Positions 47,382 through 59,475 of a DNA stretch of 64,000 bases are shown here, piece by piece (within the stretch, counting starts at the first letter, position 1; every line of letters begins with the position of its first letter). Source of the DNA: Reticulitermes lucifugus (taxonomy: Eukaryota; Arthropoda; Insecta; Blattodea; Rhinotermitidae); assembly GCA_026260175.1 (NCBI GenBank), contig JAKCWW010000896.1:10066-74065 (forward strand), given 5' to 3'. The notes beneath the pieces are model-generated. The model searched no databases. It was not told the DNA's origin and worked only from the letters and a program-made list of their open reading frames with translations. Both the position numbers and the translations under genes were made by a program.

Positions 47382-48291
47382 ACAAATTTAGTTGGTCCTG
47401 TTTTGGAAGGGCTTTTTTATGAGTTATGCCCTTCCATACTTCCCTTCATACCATGGGAATAACTTTGAAGTCAAGTTTATATTCCTGTGTTCGTACCATT
47501 AAGTTTCACTTGTAAAAATGAAACTGCTAAAGCAAACTACTTCTTAAGTCTTCTTCAGGCAATAAAATACATTCTTATATTCACACTTATATCGTCAATT
47601 AAGGAATCGGTTCATTTGAAGATCTCTGACATTACACGATCAGAGAAACGAGGAGAATCGCTTTGTTCTGAGAACAGGTAGTTAAACCTTTGAAGCATAC
47701 AATTCTTGTAACATCATTTACGAATACAGCACTTACCGCAAGTAAACGTGCTGCATTTCCACTACAAAGACCAGCAGTTTAATGCAGATCAGAGATGTGG
47801 TCGTTGTTTTTGTGACAGTCATTAAACACACAAGAATGTGTTGTTGCTGGAATGCAGGACTTCTTAATGTAAAAGTACGCTGTACCCATAGTTAAAACTG
47901 TGCCTTAAAGGGTTGTGGAAATTAATTAAGAAAGGTTCCTGTTATAGCAAGCCGAGTTGCAACATGACACGTTTAATTAAATCACGGTACACACAACACA
48001 TGTTAAGTTAGCTGATTAGCATTTTATCGCTCGACTCACGTCATTTACTGTCGTCACCTTTTAGATGATTGATGCGTTGAGGTTTATTACAGTTTTAATT
48101 ATTAACTTAACCTGCTACACCAGTAGCAGAAGTGAAAGATGGTAGGCCGCGAAGATTTTCTGACTTTGAACTCGCCGATCGGACTCCTGTGGTTGCGTTA
48201 ATTTTCTTATCTTGTATTTTCTGTTTTGTACTTTTTGTTCTGAAATGTACCTGAGTTCTGTTTCTTTACTTTCTTGTGTTTAAATTAGTAC
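47382..48291. other. No gene recognised
   Basis: Unique AT-rich sequence with short ORFs only. Confidence 0.4.
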
Positions 48292-48318
48292 ATTATTATT
48301 ATTATTATTATTATTATC
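48292..48318. repeat. (ATT)n microsatellite
   Basis: About eight to nine ATT units. Confidence 0.9.
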
Positions 48319-48444
48319 GTTACTACTTTTGATAAAGTATATTCGTTTGTTTTCTGTATTTTTTACTTACATCTCTTCTTTCCTTCTCCTTACTAGTTTA
48401 CTCTATTTAATACTTTCCGTTTATAATTGAGAATTCTCATATAC

Positions 48445-48793
48445 CAGGGGTGGCCAAACTTGCTTAACGTAAGAACAACATACGATAAACTTCAGATGTT
48501 TGAGAGCCGCAAGACATGAACAGATATTACACACACGTTTTCATTGTTACATGCACATTTTGTTACAAAAATTCTTAAATATATTTACTCACCATGAACA
48601 TAAAAACTTACGTTTTAATCCAGTGGACTTTCAGTTTATACTCAGTAAATAATTATAACGCTTGAAAATGTTTTATTTGCCTTTTATATGAATTGTAATG
48701 CAAAAAGGAGCTCAGCCAACATATTTCCGCGAGCCGCACATTATATGTCAAAGAGCCGCATGTGGTTTGCGAGCCGCGGTTTGGCTACCCCTG
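48445..48793. mobile_element. hAT-type non-autonomous DNA transposon, 349 bp
   Basis: The element starts CAGGGGTGGCCAAACTTG and ends with a near-inverse copy (complement CAGGGGTAGCCAAACCG). It is flanked by 8-bp sequences 'tcatatac' (48437-48444) and 'ttatatac' (48794-48801), a target-site duplication with one mismatch. Terminal CAGGGG and an 8-bp duplication are the hallmarks of the hAT superfamily. The right subterminal region has repeated 'gagccgc' motifs (48730-48778) typical of transposase-binding arrays. No transposase is encoded, so it depended on a partner element. Confidence 0.9.
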
Positions 48794-48801
48794 TTATATA
48801 C

Positions 48802-49931
48802 CTTGTGTTTATTCTGATTTCTTTCAAATCGCCTTCCTCTGGCATGTTTAATTGTCTGTGATTTTTATTTATAGTTCTCTTACATTTACTTTAGGACCAT
48901 TTTACTTTATATATATGTATTTTCTGGATAGTTATGCACGTGGTTATGTACAGTAGTAACTCCTAGTGGGGAGACAGATTACACACACAAATTTGGAACT
49001 AATTTTTCTTGGAGAACGTTAAATTAGCAGACCGACAATAAAATGGGAGGAACACGTAAGAACGATTCTTAGGGACCTATGTAAGGCCTAGATGTTTGTT
49101 GTTAAAAAATGCTGGAATTGACAGGATCGTGCCCAGTGGTGCACTTGCTGTATGCCCAATAAGCAGCGCTTAAATTACGGGTTAGGTAATAAAGAGATGT
49201 GGAGAAAATTGATGTTTTAAGTGCCTCGTTCTCTAAATTATTATTTGTTCATTTTTATTTTGATAATTTATTAATTTATTGTGCTGTCCTCAGGTATTAG
49301 GTATTATCGTTACAAAATAAAGATTCGAATACGTGGCGTATACCACGAAATGCACATAACGCCTGCAGCACTTTGTTCAGGCTACCTTACAATCATCGGT
49401 GCAGGAGAAGTTGCTGCATAACAACGGCGCTGGGTATGAGAATCTACAAGAAGTATTATTAAACTAAGCAGCACATAAAACAGATTTCAACAACATATCG
49501 AACAGTATGCGACTTCATTACAAATACCAACCAGTTAATGCTACATAGAGAGGTAAACGTTATGTATTGTAAGAATCACAATATTGAAATCACAAATATA
49601 CTTCGTGGGTAAATTTCAGTTAGTAGTGTGTATAGTTACTTTTTATCATTGTGCTTTACAGAGTTAATAAGAAAATATGAGAAATTTGCTGAATACGTTA
49701 GTTAAGCAACAGGTGGATTTCGGAAGATTATAACATTTGATTATTAAATGGGGGTCATTTTCTGTCACAGTGTTAGGAATTTTTGTGTCACATTAGACGA
49801 TCAGAAATGTGATTATTTTCAACGGCTCCGTTAAATAGCCTATCAAAAAGTTTGAAGTTCTCAAGTCGGTGAGTGTCAAAATTATGGCGTTCTGTTATGT
49901 GAGGGTGTGTAGCTTGATAGATAGCACTAAA
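48802..49931. other. No gene recognised
   Basis: Unique AT-rich sequence. Confidence 0.4.
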
Positions 49932-49962
49932 GTTTCGGAGCTTCTTCTACCTCCATCATCAG
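49932..49962 (-). repeat. Hammerhead-like module, solitary arm
   Basis: On the - strand: CTGATGA, T, GGAG, a ten-base loop, CTCC, GAAAC. The stem is perfect and both conserved boxes are intact, the best preserved of the series. Upstream (49890-49931) 'gttatgtgagggtgtgtag' resembles the outer foldback arm 'gatgtgacgccgtgtag'. No opposite arm was found nearby. Confidence 0.6.
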
Positions 49963-51069
49963 GGCGGAGCTAGTAAAATGCGTCGAAATATAATATACCA
50001 AACCACATGTCATCATACCTCAGACGTCTGTCATCATGTTTACATTTTGTACACTAACGCATGTTGCAGACATAGTGAGAGGACTGTGTTATGCTAGTGG
50101 TAGAATTTGTATACCATTAATAAGAATAACACTCTGGGAGCTGTATGGGCCTGTGAAAAGTTAACCGGACGTATAACCTTAAATATCTAATTAACTGGTA
50201 AAGTAAGTAACCAGCAGTCCCTTGTGCACAGAGTCATGTACTTTCATGACGGGAACACTCGTGAGTAACTGACCGACTCCAAGGTTTTCAAATAAACCTT
50301 TCCTTAATGGAATTGGTTGGTTAGTTCGTTATTTCTTGAGTGATTACTTAAAATCAGTATCGAAAGTTCGTGGCCTAAGTCAGTCAATTATCGGCAGCTT
50401 CTCTACGGAAGCACCATATCAAATCCCAACATAATGCATATGGGATTTGTGGTGGACAAAGTTATTAATATATATAATAGTTATTGCATCTTTTTGAGAA
50501 TAAACCCCTGTTACACATGGAAAAAAATAATTACTAAATAACACAGCTAAATAAATTAGACAGAATTTAATCGCGACATGTTCTAAAGGATAAGATGGAG
50601 ACGAAGAACGACCACAGAGATCTTCGGCGTAATATTGCGTTTGCAGACCTTGGAAATAGGTTTCATCTTTGTGTCAGACTCCGCACAATTTACAGACAAG
50701 TTTGATGGCACAAAGCTACTTTTATTACGTTTCTAGTAGAGGATTTCTCTCGTGCGCGTCGTGAATTCTACAGCTTCCGTCTGAAGCGCATTCCTTCGTT
50801 TGTCATCTCCGAGTGATCGCAGTCCGGAACAGCACTCGGTTTGCTGTGAGAGGAATGATGTCAGCAGCGAGAAATTTTGTTACAATTAATGAAATGGTAA
50901 CGCACCAGTAAACCTTATTAAACGCTATCTCAAGTATTGCGTGTTCTACAAAATGGTTTTATGCCAACATCAAACATAAATAATTTACATTACAGCCGGC
51001 GATGAACCTGTAACTTCTTCTAGAGTTAATGTTGTTATAATTTCCTTGACATGTGTTAAAAGTTTGCTT
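49963..51069. other. No gene recognised
   Basis: Unique AT-rich sequence. Confidence 0.4.
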
Positions 51070-51096
51070 CTGATGATTTCTGTTTTAAGCTGAAAC
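51070..51096 (+). repeat. Hammerhead-like module, weak stem
   Basis: CTGATGA at 51070-51076 and GAAAC at 51092-51096 followed by ATGTAGC. Spacing is right for the family, but the intervening 15 bases pair poorly. Confidence 0.45.
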
Positions 51097-51504
51097 ATGT
51101 AGCTTTACTAATATTCATCTTACATCAGTAAAAGGAGCTGTGTTAGACTCATACGCATATTTATCTCTCATGTTACGTTCAAAACGTGATGTTTCAAATC
51201 AAGGTAATGACGTATAGAAATAACCCATGGGTTTCTTAATATTCGCTTTTTTCGAATAGCTAATTTACTGTAACCTAAACTCTGATTTAAACGTAGTAAT
51301 AATAAAAACCGGTCGGTATAAATGTCGCGCTCTGTAATTGTGTGTTTGGAGAGACTTAAGAAATATGAATGTCCGGAATCAAGACAATGGACGTGGCAGA
51401 TATAATTCGTTTTCTTCGCTCTGAAACCAAGTTTCTTAGTATGTAAGAAAATCAGGTAGAATATTGAATTTTTCCTTGTGTTTAATTCAGCAGCACATCA
51501 TTTA

Positions 51505-51769
51505 GGTGTATGAGGAATGGAGTGGTAGCTCCAGATACATTTTACCGTATCACTGTACTTAAATTACCGATAAATCTCATCCCCTGGTCGCTCTATCGCC
51601 GAAGAAAGAGCTGCCATTACCGAACTGATAAGCGGCTATGTGGGTCCTCGAGCCGATCTTTACAATGTGAAAGACAGAAGAACCTTTAGCCTTGCTAGAA
51701 ATCTAACCCAGGTCCTCCGGTGGCGGTGATCATAGCTTAATCACTATTCTGACTGAGCTATCATCACTT
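51505..51769 (-). mobile_element. SINE family 1 copy, old
   Basis: On the - strand the head 'agtgatgatagctcagtcag' leads to a box B region 'cctgggttagatttct', the body 'atcggctcgaggacccacat', and a tail near 51510. The order is complete but every module is decayed. Confidence 0.65.
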
Positions 51770-53190
51770 GTAATTTGTACAAGATATGGCTTTAGTTTAC
51801 GGCACACTGCCCATACATAGACGGCTTCTTAATAAGCAAATCACATATCGTAACGTATTTGGTGGATGTGGGACACAGAGGAAATGAATGTGAGATGTGA
51901 AGTAATTTAATCAGAAACGCCTACCACAAAACCCCGGAATATGTTGCAGCCATGTAATCAAAGCAGAAACCGTCTCAACTATGTAAACTGGCTTGTCTTA
52001 AGGACCCTTCAACCTGCGTTTGTATTGTAAGGCAGCTAATCTAACAGGCGTGGCACTGTGGGAAATGCGTTACGCCGTCCATTATTCTATTATTAATCCT
52101 CTTCATGTATGCCATCTTCTTGTATTTTTCCATTCCCACAATCCAGTTTTATAAGTGAAGAGTGGTGTATGATATTACGGTGTATCTGCCATCCATAATA
52201 GCCCAATTTAAAAAAAAATGAACTTAGCGTACGAGTAGGCAGTGCTCATGCTTAGTACTCTTGGGAATCCGAGTCTAAATCTTGGCTGCTCGCAGACCGG
52301 CTGTCCTCTCTGCCTGTCTCTCTTCTTTCTCTCTCCGATGATGTTCTGGCATAGTATCGAGGTAGTGGTTTTTCGTCCTTCAGTAGAGAGAAGTAGGGGT
52401 AATGTAGAGCTTTGGGAAGTAAACATGTTACGGCAACAGGAAAGCAGCTCTGTTGAGCGTGCAACAGAGGAAAGAATAAAATTTATCTACATTATACTTA
52501 AAGCTCAGTTCCTACCTTACAGAGAAAGATCTTCCGTCTCCACTTCAAAGAAAAGTCAGATAATGCCTTTCAGCGAAATAATCAGTGTACACAGACAGAA
52601 TCTTGGTAAACAAGTGAATGCGCTATGTGACCAAACTGCGTAGTTTCTAAATGTTGTAATATGCGGCACATGTAATTAGCACTGGGTCTTAAACTGGTAG
52701 TTTACGTATTTTCCTGTTTGTGGTTTATACTACATTTTCTAATTTTTATTAAAATAGTATAATAATACAGTTATTGTGATAAACGTAATACTTTATAGGA
52801 TATTCTGCCTTACAGAAATGACTTGTGTGAGACTGATGTTTCCGCGCCGGTAACGCTCGTCTTTCATGTGCTGTAGGTGGGATTTATTAGACACATCTAT
52901 CAGGATTCGTTGGCGCACATAATGTTTTTTTTTATAATTTCGTTGATAAGCTGCATATTGCAGGGCTATATACTGCGCCCTTCAGTCTAAATATTGTTTT
53001 TTTTTTCAGAGACTTAGATCTGCTGCAGTGCTGTGAGGTATGTCGCTTAAACCCAAACATAAGACGGGTCCGAAAATATGGCGACCACCTCTTTCTGTTT
53101 GGGGTATTTAGAGAAAAACTCAGAAAATTCAGAAAATATAATAAAACATTCATAAAGGCAAAGACATTTACTACACTGTAACCAATAATA
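51770..53190. other. No gene recognised
   Basis: Contains a 133-codon ORF (52242-52643, +), one of the longest gap-free ORFs in the window. Its last 30 residues (EIISVHRQNLGKQ...LCDQTA) remind me, from memory only, of anonymous dispersed sequence in insect genomes. I do not call a gene. Confidence 0.35.
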
Positions 53191-53415
53191 AATACAAATA
53201 TTATGTATTTGTTGATTAATTATTATAGATTATCAAATAATTTTTACATTAATGACCTTGTATAAAACATTTTATACAAGATAATTTGATGTATATGTTT
53301 CGTGATGATGATCCCATAGGGATCGAAACATGTAGGAGTCTTCAATATTTTAATGTAATATAACTATGTAAATACAAATATTTGCGCTTGTTGCTTAATT
53401 CTTATTGATTAAACA
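53191..53415. repeat. Direct repeats flanking a palindrome and a hammerhead-like module
   Basis: 'taaatacaaatatt' followed by 'ttgttgattaatt-ttat' near 53191-53235 recurs at about 53370-53415. Between them lie a perfect palindrome 'cttgtataaaa' / 'ttttatacaag' (53257-53280) and, at 53303-53329 (+), TGATGA, T, GATCCC-ATA-GGGATC, GAAAC, ATGTAGG, with a perfect 6-bp stem. The base before TGATGA is G, not C. Confidence 0.7.
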
Positions 53416-55134
53416 AATCACTCTTCACTCTGACACGGAAGACATTTCAAAGTTATGGTCCTGATTATTTGAATGTTCAGGGTTCTTGAACGGCCGGAAG
53501 AATTACTTTTCTAAAATAATACCTAATATCTCCACAGAATATTTATTGTCCACGATCATCAGAATCATTTCTTTTGATCTTCACTGGATCTCCATACGAG
53601 TTACCACACATGCTTCTACTCCTCTCTCTTGCACAATTTATCTGTAATTATACGGAGATATAAACTGTGATAAACTAGCTAACTGTCTAACTAACTAACT
53701 TCATGGAGCAGAGTCTGTCCTGAGAAGGTAATAGTGTCTGGGCTGGTAAATTAACTCCTCATATGTAATGGAATTCGAATCTGTCTTGATGAATTTGAAG
53801 TTTATGGTTTGTATATTAAAAGAAGTTTATGATTTCAAGCTATCTTTGAAGGGCTAAAATGTATAGTTGTGAATTAAATAAATGTTATTTGTGGAAATCA
53901 TAGCTATAAATATGAAATTTCCCGTTGAACATTTTAAAATTAACACTAATAATTCTTAGACAACACTTCTATATCCCACTCTTATACAAAGCTCCCCCAA
54001 CTGTTTGGAATGTTTTCATAACGTGTCTGCAAAATTATGTTCCTAAAGTTATTTTGTCACCATGGTAACAGATACTTATCAGTTTTCTCTTTGATAACGG
54101 ATTATTGTAATTCTTTCGCTCAGAATTTTAAGAAGATTGTACTATATTTAGCAACGCAACCCTTCCCTAAGGTTTAAACTTTTATTATAAGGGAATAAAA
54201 CTAGCAAGTAACACTCGTGTCAAGTCAGTTTCTCTACTTTGCATGTCAAAGGTATGGAAATTTTGCGTGTCTCGGACACACTTTTGTTAAAAGTGACACA
54301 TGTCACTATATCGTCCCGTAGTACTATACAGAATACAGCATTCTTGGAAATAACGCTGGAGGCATGTTTTGTTAAAATTTAAAAGGCCTGTGTTCTTTGT
54401 AACAAGTGCATAAAACAAGATCATAACGGTATGGGGCTCTTAATGAAATGGCAATGAAGATTTTTTTCCGTAAAAGACGGGTAACATTTTGAGAAACCGA
54501 ATGTCTGTGATGAGTTCAAGATGGACTCTGATACACTGACTTGGTGATAGTGGGGAGAGCGTGTCTGTACATGCGTCCGTCATCTGGTAGTAGATTGAGG
54601 GATAATATTAAAACAAATCTTAAATAGGATATGAGAGTTAGAATTTAGGGTAATTTTAACTAACTGAATCGTTGTATGCTCCTCAGACTCTCATATCACA
54701 CCCATCCGTGGAGTTATTTATACCATGAAAATAAAGTCAGTAATTTTGTATAAATGGTATACACTTGTGGTGGAAATAAGACTGTCAGTTTTCCCTTTAT
54801 GTCTTCAACATCTGTATTCATTCTTTATATTTTTGCATGAATAAGATCTGAGTAGTATTCTTCGACATTCAGCGAGACCAAAATCTGTAACGACGATGCC
54901 CAAAGTATTCATTGGTTACACTTCAGTGGTAGTCAATGAATCTTTAAGTTAAGTGTGTCCATTTTCGCCACAATGCGGGCGTCTTCAGGTTGTGTAATGA
55001 AGAGACGGCCGTACGTTGAATAAGCAGTCACGGACAGCAGACAAGTGTAGGTCGCCTGGTTCGGGGTTGGTCGAGTGTTAACGGCTCCTCACCTTACAAA
55101 GAAAGAGAATGTTACGAAATGCTACACAGGGTCT
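53416..55134. other. No gene recognised
   Basis: AT-rich unique sequence. The last 130 bp, GC-richer from about 55000, probably belong to the 5' untranslated part of the LINE that follows. Confidence 0.45.
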
Positions 55135-57118
55135 CGGATTTGAACGGATACTTTGGAACGACCTTCACAAGGAATAATGGACGTGAGATTTGGAACTTTG
55201 AATGTGCGGAATTTCTATGGATCAGGTATTTTTGAAAACATTTGAAAAATAATTAGTAAAATTATAGGCTAATTTTAACTGGGGTATAGGATGCCAGGTA
55301 GAACAAGCTTCGCACTGAATGAAGAGAATCATACTATTTTTTCTGTGGAAACGGAAACGGAAATCATTAATTATAGACAGGGTGTTTTGTACATAAGGAC
55401 ATATCAGCAGTAGGGTTTGTTACGGACAGGATATCTTATATAATGCTTACAATTCGCTTGCGTGTTATTCTTTGAACGTGCTTATTTCAGATTAAGGTGA
55501 AAGTGGTGATAAGAAAAGAGTTCCGGTGAGGAATTAGAGCAGGTGTTTGATCTCACTTCCTTAAGCATATCACATGAAATGTTTGTTACGAAATTTTAAT
55601 GAAAAATTAGGGAGAGAAAGTATGTTAAGCAGAAAATTTGGTATGAGTGCTAACATGATGCTTGTTATTTTTATGGTGTTAAAAGCAGTACGAGTATATT
55701 TACCACGTCCAAAAATTGTAAAGAGAAAAGTGTCCTCACATGTGAGCCTCTATAAACATACGCGGACTTCACTTGATGGGACCACTCACATTCAGATTGA
55801 TCACGTGCGAGATTTAAGGCTCTTACAGCGGTACTGCTGAAGGTGCAACTTTTGTGGGTCATATTGCCTTCGCAAAGTTCTTAAATATTTACCATTAGAC
55901 ACGGCGTAACAATCCAGAACACGCCAATCTTCAGATTGTTTACATCTTGAAAAACGTGAGAGTGCATTTAAGTATACTTGTTGCCTGAACATATAGAGAA
56001 ACTAACTGTGATACTGCTCGCAATTAGGGGAAGGCTGTCAGTAAGTAAAACAGCAACGTAGATATGGGGATGTTAAATATAAAGGAATTACACGATATCG
56101 AAATTAAATAACGGTATTTGGTCAAAATCTCAAAGAGGTTTGCAACTTTGGACAACTTAGATAGTAGCGCGGGCATTAATAGGGCATTTAAATATATTAT
56201 TGTCAGCATAAACATTGCAGCTAAAGAGAGTCCAGGTTCTTACGGAGGGACGCAAACTAAATGTTAGTTGGTTTGTAAGATATTAGACATATCCAAGTAA
56301 ACTAAGGCGGACTGAGATTCAATGGCACTTATTATATATTGCTCTGTACTGATGACTTTAATTTACTGAGGCAAGTACAAATACCAATAAGAAAAGAAAA
56401 CAAGTCTTATTAGTCCCTAGTAAGGCGTTTTGTCTAGATGTAAATGCTAAGAAGGCGAAGGAAGTTCTCGTGTCACGTCAGTATTAAGACAATTTCGAAA
56501 CAAATATATTGGGATGAAGCTGGTACGTTAGTTTGCATTTGCGAGGAGATTAAGAGCACAGTAAATGCGGGAGATTTCTGCTCCCATTAGGTTTGGGATC
56601 CTTTATCTTCCCGTACGCTGCCTAAGCAAAAATTAAAATATACGTAACTTTAATGTTGTTTGTTTTATATGGTAATGAATTTTAGTCCATCTCGTTAAAG
56701 GAAGAACATAGACTGAGGTTCTTCGAGGTCAGGGTGCTGAAGATTATATTTAGATCTGTGAAGGAAAACGAGACAGGAGGCTGGAGAAACCGTCATAATT
56801 ATGTAGTTATTTGTTTTGGCAGTCAAAAATTAGCATTTGGGTTATAAATCACAAAATGAGATGTTCTGGGCATGTTTCACATACTGGAAAGAAGAAAATG
56901 CGTACAGGGTTTTGATTGGAAAAATTTAAGGAAAGGTTCGCTTGGAAGACTTAGGCATGCAAGGGATAATAATATTAAACTAGGTGTTAACGAAGTATGA
57001 TCGGGTGATGTAGACAGGTTTCATCTGGCTTAGGATAGGGATCAGTAGCTTGTTGTTCTGACCCTGTAATGAGTGTTCGGGTTCTGTAAGATGCAGAGAA
57101 TTTCTTGACTAGCCGAGA
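55135..57118 (+). pseudogene. LINE (non-LTR retrotransposon) remnant, endonuclease plus RT ends
   Basis: Reading through several frames gives the order of one LINE ORF. MDVRFGTLNVRNFY (from 55177) is the start of an apurinic-type endonuclease. KCLLRNFNEKLGRES (about 55577) matches the GDFNAK-type motif with the catalytic Asp changed, and THIQIDH (about 55786) keeps the QIDH-type end of the domain. KRFATLDNL (about 56125) lies in the linker. CTDDFNLL (56345-56368) is the YADD motif of reverse transcriptase. EEHRLRFFEVRVLK (56701 on) and KGSLGRLRH (about 56930) are the C-terminal region. About 1 kb coding the RT fingers and early palm is missing between about 56300 and 56340. There are many stops and frameshifts, so it is dead. 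From memory this LINE is common in termite and cockroach genomes; its clade is not assigned. Confidence 0.9.
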
Positions 57119-58384
57119 AACTATTAGCATCTCAAAAAGAACTGTGCCAGATGTACTCGTAGTCATTTATTTTGTTAGTTAATAAATTAATTTCAAAAGT
57201 CATAATTATTAGAATCAGTCTTTTATTTAAATTATTAAAATCAATTTGTTTTTTTTTCATCATATCTGATGCAAAAAACACAGTTTAAATTTTGTTTCGC
57301 CGTCACAGGACATCCCAGTTTCTCAACATACTGTGTTTCTTGGTTCATTGTTAGAAGTAGGCTTGATAACACGTACCTCATTTCGCAGCGAATTTGAATG
57401 TTGCATGATTAAGTACACAACGTCGCAAAATTGGGTAGGTTTATTCTGTGTAACATCTCGTTGAAATGTCTCTTGTACTTACTAGTTCAGAACCATAAAA
57501 AATGTCCAATTTGCCGTTCCAAAATTGGCCGCGCCCTTTATAACTTCGGTCTCTCTGAATTCACATCCTCTTACTAATGTGCACAATTCAGCACGGAGCC
57601 CTTGAGCTTTGCAGAATTCATTACTCTGTGCAACGCCGCAATCAATAACTCATTATATCATTACTGTACACAATACCATCAATTTTGCGGGAGTCCTGGG
57701 TTCGTGCGCATTAAGACACTAATATTGCAAATTCATGGGAGGAAAAGTGCCGTATGATTCATTTCCAATCCTGTCTACACACACTACAATGTTCATTATC
57801 CCATAAAGATTTTCAAACTACATTTAAGTATTGCGTTTACATGGCTAAAATTGACATTATGAATCTGTAAAGAATAGTGTATTTTGGGATGTGACGCCAC
57901 GAAATCTGCTAAAAATGTAAAATGTTTTAAAGGAGAGCGCTGCCTCCATCTTCAGTGTATCAGTGTTGGCATCGCATCCTAAAATTTATTCTTTACCGTA
58001 ACAGACGTTGGAGCCTGAATTCTCGCATTATAGTCCTCTTTGTCAGCAATATCTGGGAAGATATAGAATATACACGTGATGGACAAGGCATGTAGCACCT
58101 ATGGGAGCTGCATACTTCACTTTAGTCGAAAAATCTCAATAGGTGACGATCACTTATATAGGCGAATACGGTGAGTTAATATTAAAATCAATCTTAAAAG
58201 TCCTGCGGTTACTAACACCGCGAGATCGGTTTTGTTTGCCTCTTGTTTCGTGTTAAGGAGGTTTAATTCTTTAACTGTCATGGAGACGAGGTATTGTGAC
58301 TGAGATTTTCCTACATTTCTTCAGTCAATCTATGCAGATCCCTACATAGTGGACTTAGGTCAACTTAGATCATTATCGCTTCCT
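57119..58384. other. No gene; one foldback arm
   Basis: 57886-57975 is a lone - strand arm: 'tttgggatgtgacgccac', then 'gctgcctccatcttcag' (complement CTGAAGATGGAGGC), but the GAAAC box is lost. The rest is unique. Confidence 0.4.
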
Positions 58385-58482
58385 ACTGCATATTGTCCAC
58401 TTCATTAATCACTTGCCATTATCTGCTCCTTTGCTATTTAGGCTGAGCAGCAGACAGTGTCGTTAAATAAGCCATAAAGTAC
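58385..58482 (+). mobile_element. SINE family 4 tail, old
   Basis: 'gcagacagtgtcgttaaata' followed by 'agccataaagtac' matches the family 4 tail, and 'ttgccattatctgctccttt' precedes it. The head is not found. Confidence 0.4.
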
Positions 58483-58924
58483 AAGAGAATATTAGTTTTG
58501 AGGGAGCGAAATGAATTCGACCGGTTGAGGAGAGGGTCCATTGGCGGGTTTTTCCGAACACGATAAGGATACAGAAAAATGAACTAACACGGCAAACTAT
58601 AGTCCATTTATTTACTATTGATCCAACATGTTTCTGCCCAAATATCGGATCGATATTAAATAACTGGAATATGGTAAACCCTGCAGTTTTATTTCCTAAT
58701 GTACTGAAGTACGCGGTAATAACGTGTTAGAAAATGGAAAGAAATGTTTGGGTACCGTAAAAGGCGGGTAATTTGTTTACCAGATGAGCTCCTGCTAGCT
58801 GATGAAGTCCTGTATTCAGTTTATAATTATTTGCTTACATTTATAAATCTAAGTTTTTGAAGGCTATTTTTCCTCAGTCTATATAATTTATTTATGTATT
58901 TATTTATATACGACGATTTGTTTA
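58483..58924. other. No gene; one decayed module
   Basis: 58627-58660 ('ccaacatgtttctgcccaaa', then 'tatcggatcgat') on the - strand keeps GAAACATGTTGG but no CTGAnGA. Confidence 0.35.
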
Positions 58925-59185
58925 ACAACAGTTTATGTAGCTCATAATGCATAGTGTCGAATCGTAGGAGGGTATGTGGATAATACATTAGTGAGTATTT
59001 AGAAGGACGAGTATGTGGCCTAACTGCGGTAGACCCACTGTCGCATTATTTGTCTGGTGGCCTGAAGAAAGTCACAGAGGACCACTATCAGGACACTCGA
59101 AATCCTGGCCGATAGTCGAACCGGGCACCCTCCGAATGTAAGTCAGTAGATGTGCCACTTAAGCTTACGTGTTAGGCCACTCTGT
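58925..59185 (-). mobile_element. SINE family 3 copy
   Basis: On the - strand the head 'cagagtggcctaacacgtaa' leads to box B 'gcccggttcgactatcgg', the body has 'gactttcttcaggccaccag', 'gcagttaggccacatactcg' and 'tccttct', and the tail decays near 58925. The order matches the copy at 28845. Confidence 0.65.
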
Positions 59186-59475
59186 ATGCAGTCTCATTTG
59201 AGTACATTCAGCCTTCCTGAAACAGTTATATAGATGCACATATGTATGGGAAGGGCGAAGCACATAAAAGCGATGCCGTTATTATGAAACGTGCCTGAAC
59301 ACCCCGCATCTCTCAATTGCCCTCATATCACGATTTCGTACATTGTACTGTTCTCTGTTGCTGACCGCAATGACCAGTGACCACATACATACACGATTGT
59401 GGAGACGCAACTTGGAATCAGAGCCAACTCAGATGTGGCTTCTCTCTGCTGTCACTGCTGTATTAGACAACACTA

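Noticed and set aside
52242-52643. 133-codon ORF (+)
   Set aside because: No recognised domain, no neighbour or splice context; its end resembles anonymous dispersed sequence rather than a gene.
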